This document shows positions 23,443 through 34,974 of a stretch of 42,548 nucleotides of DNA, in pieces. The notes below the pieces were generated by a model, which was given only the letters and a program-made list of their open reading frames with translations, was not told the origin of the DNA and ran no database searches. The stretch spans positions 1 to 42,548 of the forward strand of contig JBBIJF010000035.1 in assembly GCA_037446115.1 (NCBI GenBank). The letters run 5' to 3'. This DNA is from JANWXD01 sp037446115 (GTDB taxonomy: Bacteria; Acidobacteriota; Terriglobia; Bryobacterales; Bryobacteraceae). The translations under genes and the position numbers were made by a program. Position 1 is the stretch's first letter. Each line of letters opens with the position of its first letter.

Positions 23443-26400
23443 ATGTTCCGCGCAAGGTGCGGCAATCTGCTTTGGCTCTTCGGGATGAGCTTGTGGGTGC
23501 CTGTCGGGATGGCGCAATTCGAGACTGCCGGAGTGCTCGGCACGGTGCGCGATCCGAGCGGGGGCGTGATCGTGGGAGCGACGGTAACGCTCATCAACCA
23601 GGACACCGGCATTCAATCTCGGACGGCGACGGACGAATTCGGCAACTATTCTTTCCTCACGGTGCGTGTGGGACGGTACACGATCACCGCTGAGGCGCCC
23701 GGCTTCGCGAAGTTCTCCACCAGCGACGTGGTTGTCAACGTGAATGCCCGTCAGCGGGTGGACGTCGTCCTGCAGCCGGGCGCCGTGACCGAGATCATCG
23801 AAGTTCGCGGCGCGGCGGCGGCGCTGCAAACCGACTCCAGCGAGAAGAGCCACGTGGTCCAGGCGCAGCAGATTGTTGAATTACCGCTCAATGGCCGCAA
23901 CTTTTCGGAGCTGGCCCTGCTGGCGCCGAACATTCGCAAATCGCCGATCGCGATGCAGACGGTGACGCCCAGGGAAGGGGCGTTCAACGTCAACGGGATG
24001 CGCAGCACGTACAACAACTTCCTGCTGGATGGCATGGACAACAACGCGTACTCGACTTCCAATCAGGGATTTTCGAACCAGGTGGCCATCCCTTCGCCGG
24101 ACGCCGTGGCGGAGTTCAAAGTGATCACGAGCAACTTCAGTGCCGAATACGGCCGCGTTGGGGGTGCGGTGGTGAACGTGGTCATGCGCAGCGGCACGAA
24201 CCGGATGCATGTGACGGCTTACGAGTTTCTGCGGAACACCCGGCTCAACGCCGCGGGCTTCTTCCGACCTCCGGGCGGCGTCAAGCCGGTGCTAAACCAG
24301 AATCAGTTCGGTTTCACTGCGGGCGGACCGTTCGTCAAGAACCGACTGTTTTATTTTGCCGATTACGAAGGTTTCCGCCTCATCCGCAAGGCGCTGTTCA
24401 TCGCCACGATCCCCAACATGAACGACCGGCGGGGCATTTTGCCCGTCACCGTGTACAATCCGCTCACGGGGCGGCTTTACCCGGCGGGGACGCCTGTCGA
24501 GATGACGTCGTTCGCCAGAAAAGTCCTCTCGGAGCTACCGCCCGTCGCGGAGGGTACGGGACGCACCAACAATTACCGGCTCCTGAGACTCACGCCCCGG
24601 GAGTTCGCCGACAAGTACGACGTGAAGCTGGACGGGCAGATCCGCGACAACATGAGTGGGTTTCTCCGGTGGAGCCAGCGGAAGAGCAACGCTTTCTTTG
24701 CACCGTTCCTCGAAGGTCCGTCCGGCGGCTCGGGCGATGGATTTGTGCGCGTGATGGCGCAATCCGCCGCCGCCGGTTACACCTGGACGATTTCGCCGGT
24801 GTCCCTGCTTGAGCTCCGCCTGGGCTTCACGCGGATCCTGGCCGGAAAGCAGCCTCCGTTCCTTGGCGGACAGAGCATGGAAGAGCTCTACGGCGTGCCC
24901 GGGCTGCCGACTTCGAAAGACCTCACCGGGGGCCTCAACACCCAGAACATTACAGGCTTCACGACGGGCATCATCGGGCGCCAGGCTACCAACCCGCAGT
25001 TCCAGAATCCGAAGACGTGGAATCCGAAGGTCAATTACTCGCAGGTACGCGGAAGGCACACGGTCAAAGTAGGAGGCGAGTTGCAGATCGTCCACACGCA
25101 AGTCATGGACATCAACCCGGTGTATGGGCTACTGGGTTATGCCGGCCAGTTCAGCCGGCCCACGTGCGCCTTGCTCGGCCAGCCTGTGGGATGTACGATT
25201 CCGGCTGACCCGGCGAGTTATAACCTTGCAGATTTTATGTTCGGCCTGCCAAGTCAGATTCAGCTGGCGAACTGGCTGGTGGGTAACTACAGGCAACGGT
25301 TGTACTTTGTGTACGTGCAAGATGATTTCCGGGTCAACTCGCGACTGACCCTCAACCTCGGGCTGCGTTGGGAATTCGCCACACCGCGGTGGGAGAGGGA
25401 TAACGTACTGTCGAACTTCGATCCGGTCGGTGTCCGCATGGTGACGGCACGCGGCGGGAGTCTGGCGGACCGGGCCCTGGTGAATCCCGATTACCGCGAC
25501 TGGGGGCCACGGTTCGGCATTGCCTACACCGCCACACCGAAAATGGTGCTGCGGGGCGGCTACGGCATCAGCTATGCGTTTCACAACCGCATGGGGAGCG
25601 CCGACTTGCTGGGCATGAACGGACCTCAGGTGAACTGGGCCACGATTAATCAGAGCATTCCGCCCGGCGGGCCGGTACCGGCGAGCTTTCGGACTATCTT
25701 TACTGCGTTTCCTCCCGGCATGACCAGCCCGGCAAACTTCGACCCGGTGAGCGCCAACGTGGCCTACATACCGCGCGACACCCGCTGGCCCTACGTTCAG
25801 ACATGGTTTGCGAGCGTCCAGCGCGAGTTGCGGGGGCACTGGATCCTCGAGCTCGGCTACACAGGTAATCACAGCCTGCGCCTGCCCGTGCTGTCCGATT
25901 TCAACCAAGCCTTCCCGAACCGTCCGGGACAGAATCTGGGGATCCAGGCGCGGCGTCCCATTCCCACGTTTGGAGCCATCACGTGGGTCAATCCGGCCGG
26001 CCAGACTCTTTACCACGGCCTCTCGGTGCGAACGGAGCGCCGGGCGGGCACAGGACTGTATCTGCTGAACTCCTTTACATGGTCCAAAGCCCTCGGGAAC
26101 TCCGAGCAGGCTCTCGAGGCTAACGCGACGGTGCAAAATATCCGCGGCCTGCGTAATGAGCGCGGCCCGACCAGTTATGACAGTACCATTATCAATGTGA
26201 CCACCTTCATTTATCAGGTACCGTTCGGCAAGGGTCGCCGGTTGGGCTCGAACTGGAGCGGCCTGCTCGATGCGTTAGCCGGAGGGTGGCAGCTGAGCGG
26301 GATTAACTCCTACTATTCGGGACGTCCGGTGAACATTATCTACACGCCGACGAGCGCCATGGACGTCACCGGCCGTCTGGCCGAGTGGCGGGGAGGGGCC

Positions 26401-26757
26401 CAGCAGCGGCCGAATCTAGTCGGCAATCCAGCCCGGCCGAGCGGCGCCGATAAAGTGGCGCAGTTCTGGAACCGGGCGGCGTTCGCCGTTCCGTCGGTGG
26501 ACGCTCCCTTTGGGACACTTGGGAGGAATGCCCTGCGGGGTCCGAACTTTCAGCAGTGGGACGTCGGAATCAACAAGAATTTCCGGCTACCTGGACGGGA
26601 AGGGACAATGCTTCAGTTCCGGGCGGAGTTTTTCAATATCCTCAACCGGACGAATTTCGAGCAGCCGGCCAATAATATCAGCACGGCGGATTTCGGCACT
26701 CTGCGTGGAGCCTTTGCTCCGCGGCAAGTACAATTCGCGCTCAAATTCATGTTCTGA
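23443..26757 (+). CDS. Oar-like TonB-dependent outer-membrane receptor 3
   Basis: ATG at 23443 behind AAGGAGGTG, with the signal peptide LLWLFGMSLWVPVGMAQ; a longer frame from 23362 runs through the promoter and is not used. The 1104-residue product has a CarboxypepD_reg domain (GTVRDPSGGVIVGATVTLI, TDEFGNYSFLTVRVGRY), the classical acidobacterial motif LPLNGRNFSELALLAPN and FNVNGMRSTYNNFLLDGMDN in the plug, and a barrel with NQFGFTAGGPFVKNRLFYF. It ends in FALKFMF, an outer-membrane insertion signal. It belongs to the commoner branch of this family and is not the closest relative of receptors 1 and 2. The secreted LamG/glycosidase-like gene begins 3 bp after its stop, so the two are very probably co-expressed like a SusCD-style pair. 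Confidence 0.93.
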   Translation: MFRARCGNLLWLFGMSLWVPVGMAQFETAGVLGTVRDPSGGVIVGATVTLINQDTGIQSRTATDEFGNYSFLTVRVGRYTITAEAPGFAKFSTSDVVVNVNARQRVDVVLQPGAVTEIIEVRGAAAALQTDSSEKSHVVQAQQIVELPLNGRNFSELALLAPNIRKSPIAMQTVTPREGAFNVNGMRSTYNNFLLDGMDNNAYSTSNQGFSNQVAIPSPDAVAEFKVITSNFSAEYGRVGGAVVNVVMRSGTNRMHVTAYEFLRNTRLNAAGFFRPPGGVKPVLNQNQFGFTAGGPFVKNRLFYFADYEGFRLIRKALFIATIPNMNDRRGILPVTVYNPLTGRLYPAGTPVEMTSFARKVLSELPPVAEGTGRTNNYRLLRLTPREFADKYDVKLDGQIRDNMSGFLRWSQRKSNAFFAPFLEGPSGGSGDGFVRVMAQSAAAGYTWTISPVSLLELRLGFTRILAGKQPPFLGGQSMEELYGVPGLPTSKDLTGGLNTQNITGFTTGIIGRQATNPQFQNPKTWNPKVNYSQVRGRHTVKVGGELQIVHTQVMDINPVYGLLGYAGQFSRPTCALLGQPVGCTIPADPASYNLADFMFGLPSQIQLANWLVGNYRQRLYFVYVQDDFRVNSRLTLNLGLRWEFATPRWERDNVLSNFDPVGVRMVTARGGSLADRALVNPDYRDWGPRFGIAYTATPKMVLRGGYGISYAFHNRMGSADLLGMNGPQVNWATINQSIPPGGPVPASFRTIFTAFPPGMTSPANFDPVSANVAYIPRDTRWPYVQTWFASVQRELRGHWILELGYTGNHSLRLPVLSDFNQAFPNRPGQNLGIQARRPIPTFGAITWVNPAGQTLYHGLSVRTERRAGTGLYLLNSFTWSKALGNSEQALEANATVQNIRGLRNERGPTSYDSTIINVTTFIYQVPFGKGRRLGSNWSGLLDALAGGWQLSGINSYYSGRPVNIIYTPTSAMDVTGRLAEWRGGAQQRPNLVGNPARPSGADKVAQFWNRAAFAVPSVDAPFGTLGRNALRGPNFQQWDVGINKNFRLPGREGTMLQFRAEFFNILNRTNFEQPANNISTADFGTLRGAFAPRQVQFALKFMF

Positions 26758-26760
26758 GCC

Positions 26761-29211
26761 GTGCCAGCACACCAGTCCCAGGGAGCGGCTCGCCGAAGCC
26801 TAGTGCTCTACGGGATGCTTCTGGCGGGCGCGATCCGGCTGCATGCGGCCACCGTGGCGCTGTGGCCATTTGATGAGCACCCGAGGCTGTACCCCAGTTG
26901 CCCCCTGGCAGACGCATCGCCGAACGGCTACATTCTGGCCTTGGGCCGCGGGGGTTGCATCGTCTCAGGCAAATACGGCCGGGCGCTTGCGGCTTGTGAA
27001 CCGGCTCCCCTGCAGATTCCGGCCGCAGGCGAGCAAGCTCTTCTGTTTGGTCTGATTCCGCCGGCCACGCCGCCCGGGCGAAAGATCCAGCCGTTGTGGT
27101 GGGGCAATGCCCGGTTCGCGGCGCTGGCCACGGCGGGAGAAAACCACCTCCGCAAGCCGGCCTTCTGCAATCCCACGCAAACGCCGCTGAACCTGGGGGC
27201 TTTCGACTGGACGGTCGAGTTTTGGTTGCAACCGGCGAACGATACCGGCGCGGAAGGGGTGGTTTTCGAGCTCGGGCGCGGGCCGCGAGGCGAGAACCAT
27301 GGGGTGACGGCTCTGGTGCTCAACCGCAACCGCTCAGGGTTTATCTTGCGCAACGCAGCAGGTGGAGTCGAGCTGACGATACCATCTGATCCCTCCGCCC
27401 TGGCGGCAGGATCGGGATGGCACCATATGGCCTTCACCTACAGCGCCTCGGAACAGCAGTTGCGCCATTACGTAGACGGGAAACTCCAGCCGCCTCCTCG
27501 GCAGGTACGACTGGCCTCCCTTCGCTTCGGTGAAGAAGCGTACTTTAGTGTGGCGCGAGACGGGCTGTGGGAACGGCCCTTGCCGGGCGCAATCGATGAG
27601 CTACGCTTCTCCGACGAGGTGATCTACAGGGGCGACTTCGCCCCGCCGGGGAGCTTCGTTCCGCAGCGTGCTGCGGCGGCCCGCAAGCCCGGGCCGCCAC
27701 TCCTGTTTGGTCCTGACGCTGCCGTCGCAGCACCCGTGGCTCTGGGGACGCGGAAGCATGTGTTCCTCGACGACGCGCTCGTGGCTTACTCACAGGGAGT
27801 GCGTTTTGTGCCCAATCCGCCCCGCTGGGACGCGCTCGCCGTCCCTGACGGCGTGCGGGGGCACCTGAGCGTGGTGGAGGACGAGCAGGGCCTGATCCGC
27901 CTGTACTACCAAGGTCCGGAAAACAGCCTTGCCGTGATGGTCTCCAAAGACGGCCTCCGCTGGGAAAAGCCGGACCTGGGTCAGGGCGACTACCGTGGCG
28001 CGCGAAACATCGTGTTACGAGACCGTGTAGGTCTCGGCGTGGTATTCCTGGATCCGAATGCACCGCCGGAGGAGCGGTGGAAATACTTCAGCGGCATCCG
28101 CCGGCAGAGCATGTACGTATTCAGTTCGCCGCATGGGTGGTCGTTCCGGCGTAATTACACGGCGGCGCTGCCGTTTGCGGCGGGTTCGCAGTCGGCGATT
28201 TACTATGACGACCAGCGCGGCGTGTATGTAGCACACCACCGCTCCGATTATGCGATGACCCCCGGCGGCGAGACGCAACGTCGCTTTCTTCTGTCTGAGG
28301 TTGAGAACCTGATGCAGCCATGGCCATTCGAGCCGGTGACCCCGGAGGGGTTCCGGGAAGCGGCGAAACGGTGGCGGATCGCCGGCCGGCTGTCTCCCTG
28401 GTTCCTGGATAACGGGCCGCTGGCGCCGCCCGGCCTGAGTCTGGAACTTCCCACCGTACTTAGCACCGACGAACGCCTCGATCCGGTAGGCACCGACGTT
28501 TATGTGACCAAGGCGTTGAAGTATCCCTGGGCTCCGGACGCCTATGTAGCGTTTCCTTCCATCTACTTCCATTACTGGGACGACGGACCTCCGGCACGGC
28601 GCGTGCTCGGCCAGAAAGAGAGAGGTCGGGGCTCTGGCGTGGTGGAGGTGCAACTGGCCGTCAGCCGCGACGGACGGCAGTGGAAGCGCTACGCCCGGCC
28701 CGCGTACGCACCGATTGGAGGCGACGGGTCCAACCGCATCCACATGCTGTTTATGGCTCACGGCTTGGTGCGTCGCGGGAACGAAATCTGGCAGTTCCTG
28801 GGAGGGCACGGCGGAAACGGCATTGGCTACCACTCGGCGTGGACCCGGAAAGGGCCCTGGCCGCTGTGGAAGATGGTACAGCGACTCGACGGTTTCGTGG
28901 CCGCCGAGGGGGATTACACCGGCGGAACGCTCCTGACGCGTCCGCTGGTCTTCCGGGGCAGCCGCCTCGTGTTGAACGTGGATACAGGCGCCACCGGTTA
29001 TGTACAGGTTGGGATCCTGGCTTCGACGGGGGTGCCCGTGCCCGGCTACTCGGCCGACGATTGTGTGTACATCAACGGTGACTTCCTGGAGGCCGAGGTG
29101 GAATGGCTCGGACGAGGCACCGACCTCTCGCAGCTGGCCGGTAAACCCGTACAACTGCTGTTCCGGCTCCGCGGGGCGCGCCTGTACGCCATGCAGTTTC
29201 TTGAGCGCTAG
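26761..29211 (+). CDS. Secreted LamG (concanavalin-like) + five-bladed-propeller glycosidase-like protein
   Basis: The frame starts at a GTG at 26761, 3 bp after receptor 3; GTG 26803 and ATG 26815 (MLLAGAIRLHAATVALWPFD) are alternatives, and all leave a hydrophobic export signal. The product is up to 816 residues. Residues ~32-300 form a LamG-like jelly roll (VALWPFDE, FDWTVEFWLQP, GWHHMAFTYSASEQQLRHYVDGKL, PGAIDELRFSDEVIY). Residues ~330-815 look like a GH43/GH32-type five-bladed propeller with repeated VEDEQGLIRLYYQG, VSKDGLRWEKPDLG, AVSRDGRQWKRYARP units. Catalytic Asp/Glu could not be assigned with confidence. It is probably exported and acts on or binds the glycan taken up by receptor 3. 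Its TAG overlaps the stop of the opposite gene (CTAG). Confidence 0.8.
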   Translation: MPAHQSQGAARRSLVLYGMLLAGAIRLHAATVALWPFDEHPRLYPSCPLADASPNGYILALGRGGCIVSGKYGRALAACEPAPLQIPAAGEQALLFGLIPPATPPGRKIQPLWWGNARFAALATAGENHLRKPAFCNPTQTPLNLGAFDWTVEFWLQPANDTGAEGVVFELGRGPRGENHGVTALVLNRNRSGFILRNAAGGVELTIPSDPSALAAGSGWHHMAFTYSASEQQLRHYVDGKLQPPPRQVRLASLRFGEEAYFSVARDGLWERPLPGAIDELRFSDEVIYRGDFAPPGSFVPQRAAAARKPGPPLLFGPDAAVAAPVALGTRKHVFLDDALVAYSQGVRFVPNPPRWDALAVPDGVRGHLSVVEDEQGLIRLYYQGPENSLAVMVSKDGLRWEKPDLGQGDYRGARNIVLRDRVGLGVVFLDPNAPPEERWKYFSGIRRQSMYVFSSPHGWSFRRNYTAALPFAAGSQSAIYYDDQRGVYVAHHRSDYAMTPGGETQRRFLLSEVENLMQPWPFEPVTPEGFREAAKRWRIAGRLSPWFLDNGPLAPPGLSLELPTVLSTDERLDPVGTDVYVTKALKYPWAPDAYVAFPSIYFHYWDDGPPARRVLGQKERGRGSGVVEVQLAVSRDGRQWKRYARPAYAPIGGDGSNRIHMLFMAHGLVRRGNEIWQFLGGHGGNGIGYHSAWTRKGPWPLWKMVQRLDGFVAAEGDYTGGTLLTRPLVFRGSRLVLNVDTGATGYVQVGILASTGVPVPGYSADDCVYINGDFLEAEVEWLGRGTDLSQLAGKPVQLLFRLRGARLYAMQFLER

Positions 29212-29471
29212 CCTGGGGCTTCGAACGGGCGCCAGCCGTGGCGGGCCATCAGGTCCCGGGCAATCGTGGCCGCATCGGGATGGACGTAGAAGAACGCTCC
29301 GGCCCGCGCCCGCCGGAACAGGAAGCCGCCGACGTAGTGATCCACCTCGACGACGTAGTCCACGCCTGCCGTGGTGAGCAGTTCTTCGAGCTTTAAGGCT
29401 TCGCCCAGACGGCGCGCGATGTAAATCAGCACCGCGTCGCAGTCATCGAGAAACTCCGGCTCGCGCCGCAC
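29208..29471 (-). CDS. Small conserved-looking protein, DUF2007-like
   Basis: An 87-residue cytoplasmic protein. The pattern GEALKLEELLTTAGVDYVVEV..., then FYVHPDAATIARDLMARHGW resembles DUF2007/'putative signal-transducing' small alpha-beta proteins (helix, strand, strand, helix, ending with a position counted from an A.DL.A..G motif). No catalytic residue is seen and the function is unknown. It lies 3 bp behind the 149-residue gene upstream and is surely co-transcribed with it. Confidence 0.75.
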   Translation of the reverse strand: MRREPEFLDDCDAVLIYIARRLGEALKLEELLTTAGVDYVVEVDHYVGGFLFRRARAGAFFYVHPDAATIARDLMARHGWRPFEAPG

Positions 29472-29474
29472 GTC

Positions 29475-29924
29475 TCAGCCTCCCCGCACGCGGGCGGAAA
29501 AGGCGGCGTAGGCTTCGGGCGCCTGGCGGTTGATCCACTCGATATAGGCCCGCGCCACCGTTTCCAGATTTCGGAGCAGGAGCGGGTCTTTGAACGACTC
29601 CCGGGCCTTGGGCAGAAGATCCCGCACTTTCTCCCAAACCAGCAGCAGTTCGGATCCGGTTTGGAAGAAAAGCTCCTTGTTGAGCACCCCCGAGCTGATG
29701 AACGAAGCGACCATCTCCCAGTAGCCCACGACCATGCGGAAAAAGGCCTCCGGCTCCGATCCCGGAGGGCAGAGTGCCGCGAAGTCATCGAGAGTGGAGG
29801 CCTTGAAGCTCGAGGCAAACCAGCGGCGCGCCTCCCGCAGCTTCGGTTCGCGGCGCAGCTCGTACAGGCGCAAAATCAGGTTCACGTCTTCGTAGGTCGG
29901 CTGCACTTCGTAGGCCGGCTTCAT
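29475..29924 (-). CDS. Hypothetical helical protein
   Basis: A 149-residue all-helical protein with no signal peptide and no transmembrane segment. Characteristic stretches are YEDVNLILRLYELRREPKLR, EARRWFASSFKAST and FRMVVGYWEMVASFISSGVL, which recall DUF4760-like proteins found in many acidobacteria, a likeness noticed only by eye. It is followed 3 bp later by the 87-residue gene; the two form a two-gene unit. They lie 57 bp downstream of the hybrid kinase gene on the same strand, so the kinase transcript may also cover them. No function can be proposed. Confidence 0.75.
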   Translation of the reverse strand: MKPAYEVQPTYEDVNLILRLYELRREPKLREARRWFASSFKASTLDDFAALCPPGSEPEAFFRMVVGYWEMVASFISSGVLNKELFFQTGSELLLVWEKVRDLLPKARESFKDPLLLRNLETVARAYIEWINRQAPEAYAAFSARVRGG

Positions 29925-29981
29925 CAGTGACCAGCGTAGCAGAGACCCAGGTGCGCCAAGGCGCGCCGGAAACCGGACGGG

Positions 29982-32834
<2,853 letters not shown>

Positions 32835-32893
32835 TCTGTGTCTACTTATCGGAAGAAACCCCGGCCGTTCTTACAAATAAAAGGCTTGATCCG

Positions 32894-34903
32894 CTATCGC
32901 CGGCGCGCCACCAGCAGGGTCATGTCGTCCTGGAGTTCGGGCGAGTTGGTCCATTGCTCGACGGCGGCGATGACGGAGGCGATCAGATCCGCCGGCGCAC
33001 GCCAGGCGTTCTTGCGCAGCACCTCGATCAGGCCTTGCTCCCCAAACATCTCGCCGTACTCGTTCTCCGGTTCGGTGATGCCGTCGGTGAAACAGACCAG
33101 GGTGTCGCCCGGCTCCAGGCAAATCCGGCTTTCCCCGTATTCGGCAAAGGGGAAAGCACCGACCACCATGCCGTTCGTCTCCAGGCGCAGCACCTCGCCG
33201 TTGCGCAGCAGGACCGGCGGGGGATGGCCGGCGTTGGTGTAGGTCAGCAGCCCGGTGCTGCTGTCGTAGACGCCGAAATAGAAGGTGGCGAACTTTTCGG
33301 CGGCAGTGAACGCGTACAACTGCTGGTTGAGCTGGGAGACGATCCGGGCGGTTGGAATCGAATCGTGGCCGCGCTCGCCGGAGGCCGAAGCCGCAGCGGC
33401 CGCCTCCAGGCAGGCCCGTAACTGAGTGCGCAAGGAGGACTGCAAAGTGGCCATCAGCAGCGCCGCCGAGATTCCCTTCCCGGCCACGTCGCCGATCGCC
33501 AGCGCCAGGCGGCCGTCTTGAAGGCTGAGGTAATCGTAGTAGTCGCCCGAAACCATGCGCGCCGGATGGCAAAGAGCGGTGAGTTCCAGGCCGGGCACCT
33601 TCGGGACCTGTTTGGGATAGAGCTGGTTTTGGACTTCGCGTGCGATTTCCAGCTCCGACTGTAGCCGCTCTTTTTCCTTCTCCACGCGCAGCAGGCGCTC
33701 GAGGTTTTCCGTCATGAGGTTGAAGGAACGGCTCAACTCCGCCAGCTGGTCGTTACCCGCAACCTGGATGCGGTGGGAAAAATCGCCGCGCATGACGCGC
33801 TGGGTTCCTTCATACAGGTCGTGAACAGCGCCGGTGATCGTGCGGGTCAGGTTGACGCCGATCACGAGCGAAACCATCTCGACCACGAGGAAGATGGAGG
33901 CGACCACCGCGAAAATCAGCAAGCCGGAGCCCTGCGTCCAGTCCACCTGGGGGCTGAACAGCGTGCGCAGCACTGCCGACGGGCGGGAGGTCACGACCAC
34001 CGGCGTCGTGAGCGATTCGCCGGGCGAGTCCCACAGCGCCACCGAAAGCCAGGAAAACCAGGTCACCTCGATGTCGAGCCAGTGTGCCGCGGGGGGCACG
34101 GCGCGGGAGTCCTGGAGCGCGGCCGCCCGGCCCCCGGCGCGCCGCTCGGAGGACATTCGCACGGGTCGCCGCTGCCCGGAGCGCGCCGCCACGGCCTCGA
34201 GACGCTCGGGGTTGACGATGGAGACGCGGCCTAACCCCGGTACCAAGTCAGCCAGGAACTCGCGCGTCAAAGGCACCAAAGCCAAGCCCTCGGAGTTGCC
34301 GATCACGGCGCGCCGCCATAAGTACAGGGAGCCGTCGCGGAGGACCACGCCGCGCGCTTCGTTCCACCCGTGCGGGGGGCTGGGGACCGAGGCAGTCTCC
34401 GGATAGCGCCACTCGCCTCCGCCGCCGCGCACCAACAGTTGCAAGCCGGGATAGCGCTGCTCGAAATAGGGAGCCATCCAGCGCAGGCGCGCCGAGCGAT
34501 CGCGAGGTTCGGTGGCAAGCAGACCGGTGACGGGACTGTCCAGCGCTGCCGCGCGCCGCTCCAGTTCCGTGCTCACCAGATAGACCGCGATCTGTCCGTA
34601 GAGCAGATAGGCGCCGATGGCCGCCAGAACCAGGATCAGGGCTACCGGAACGACGGCGATGAAAACGTAGGCGACGATCAGGCGGTTGCGCAGGCTCCAG
34701 ATGGCCTTGCGGAGTCCGCGGCGCGCGAGGCGAAGAGCCGCCGCCAGGCCGAAAACGGTGGCGAGAAGCTGGCTCAAGGCAGCCGCCGCGCCGGCCGGAG
34801 CGGCCCACCGCAAGGCGATGTGCAGCACAATTGCGGCTGCGAACAGACGCTCAACCCAGCCGAGCCGGCCGAGGAGCGCGCGAAAGCGCGACAGGAGGGC
34901 CAT
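32894..34903 (-). CDS. Membrane HAMP-SpoIIE (PP2C-type) serine phosphatase
   Basis: A 669-residue membrane protein. N-terminal hydrophobic helices (residues ~19-60 and ~75-105) are followed by a periplasmic region and a further transmembrane helix (LLIFAVVASIFLVVEMVSLV). A HAMP segment (VHDLYEGTQRVMRGDFSHRI) and a short coiled linker (VEKEKERLQSELEIAREVQ) lead into a SpoIIE/RsbU phosphatase domain at ~435-669. The metal-binding pattern is complete: SGDYYDY, AIGDVAGKG, CFTDGITE and DDMTLLV. Such enzymes dephosphorylate anti-anti-sigma factors and so control stress or general regulators. No cognate anti-sigma or STAS gene is visible here. It is directly upstream of the hybrid kinase, pointing to a combined signalling unit; the 71-bp gap to the propeller/TPR gene is without features. 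Confidence 0.92.
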   Translation of the reverse strand: MALLSRFRALLGRLGWVERLFAAAIVLHIALRWAAPAGAAAALSQLLATVFGLAAALRLARRGLRKAIWSLRNRLIVAYVFIAVVPVALILVLAAIGAYLLYGQIAVYLVSTELERRAAALDSPVTGLLATEPRDRSARLRWMAPYFEQRYPGLQLLVRGGGGEWRYPETASVPSPPHGWNEARGVVLRDGSLYLWRRAVIGNSEGLALVPLTREFLADLVPGLGRVSIVNPERLEAVAARSGQRRPVRMSSERRAGGRAAALQDSRAVPPAAHWLDIEVTWFSWLSVALWDSPGESLTTPVVVTSRPSAVLRTLFSPQVDWTQGSGLLIFAVVASIFLVVEMVSLVIGVNLTRTITGAVHDLYEGTQRVMRGDFSHRIQVAGNDQLAELSRSFNLMTENLERLLRVEKEKERLQSELEIAREVQNQLYPKQVPKVPGLELTALCHPARMVSGDYYDYLSLQDGRLALAIGDVAGKGISAALLMATLQSSLRTQLRACLEAAAAASASGERGHDSIPTARIVSQLNQQLYAFTAAEKFATFYFGVYDSSTGLLTYTNAGHPPPVLLRNGEVLRLETNGMVVGAFPFAEYGESRICLEPGDTLVCFTDGITEPENEYGEMFGEQGLIEVLRKNAWRAPADLIASVIAAVEQWTNSPELQDDMTLLVARRR

Positions 34904-34974
34904 CGGGCCTGCTACGGCGGTATTGTAGCATCCGCACCCGGGCGAGTCCTGCGGATGCGGAGAGACGAGGCGGA

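Noticed and set aside
28015..29154. 379-codon minus-strand frame opposite the LamG protein
   Set aside because: Antisense to a frame with clear LamG and propeller motifs; no motif of its own.
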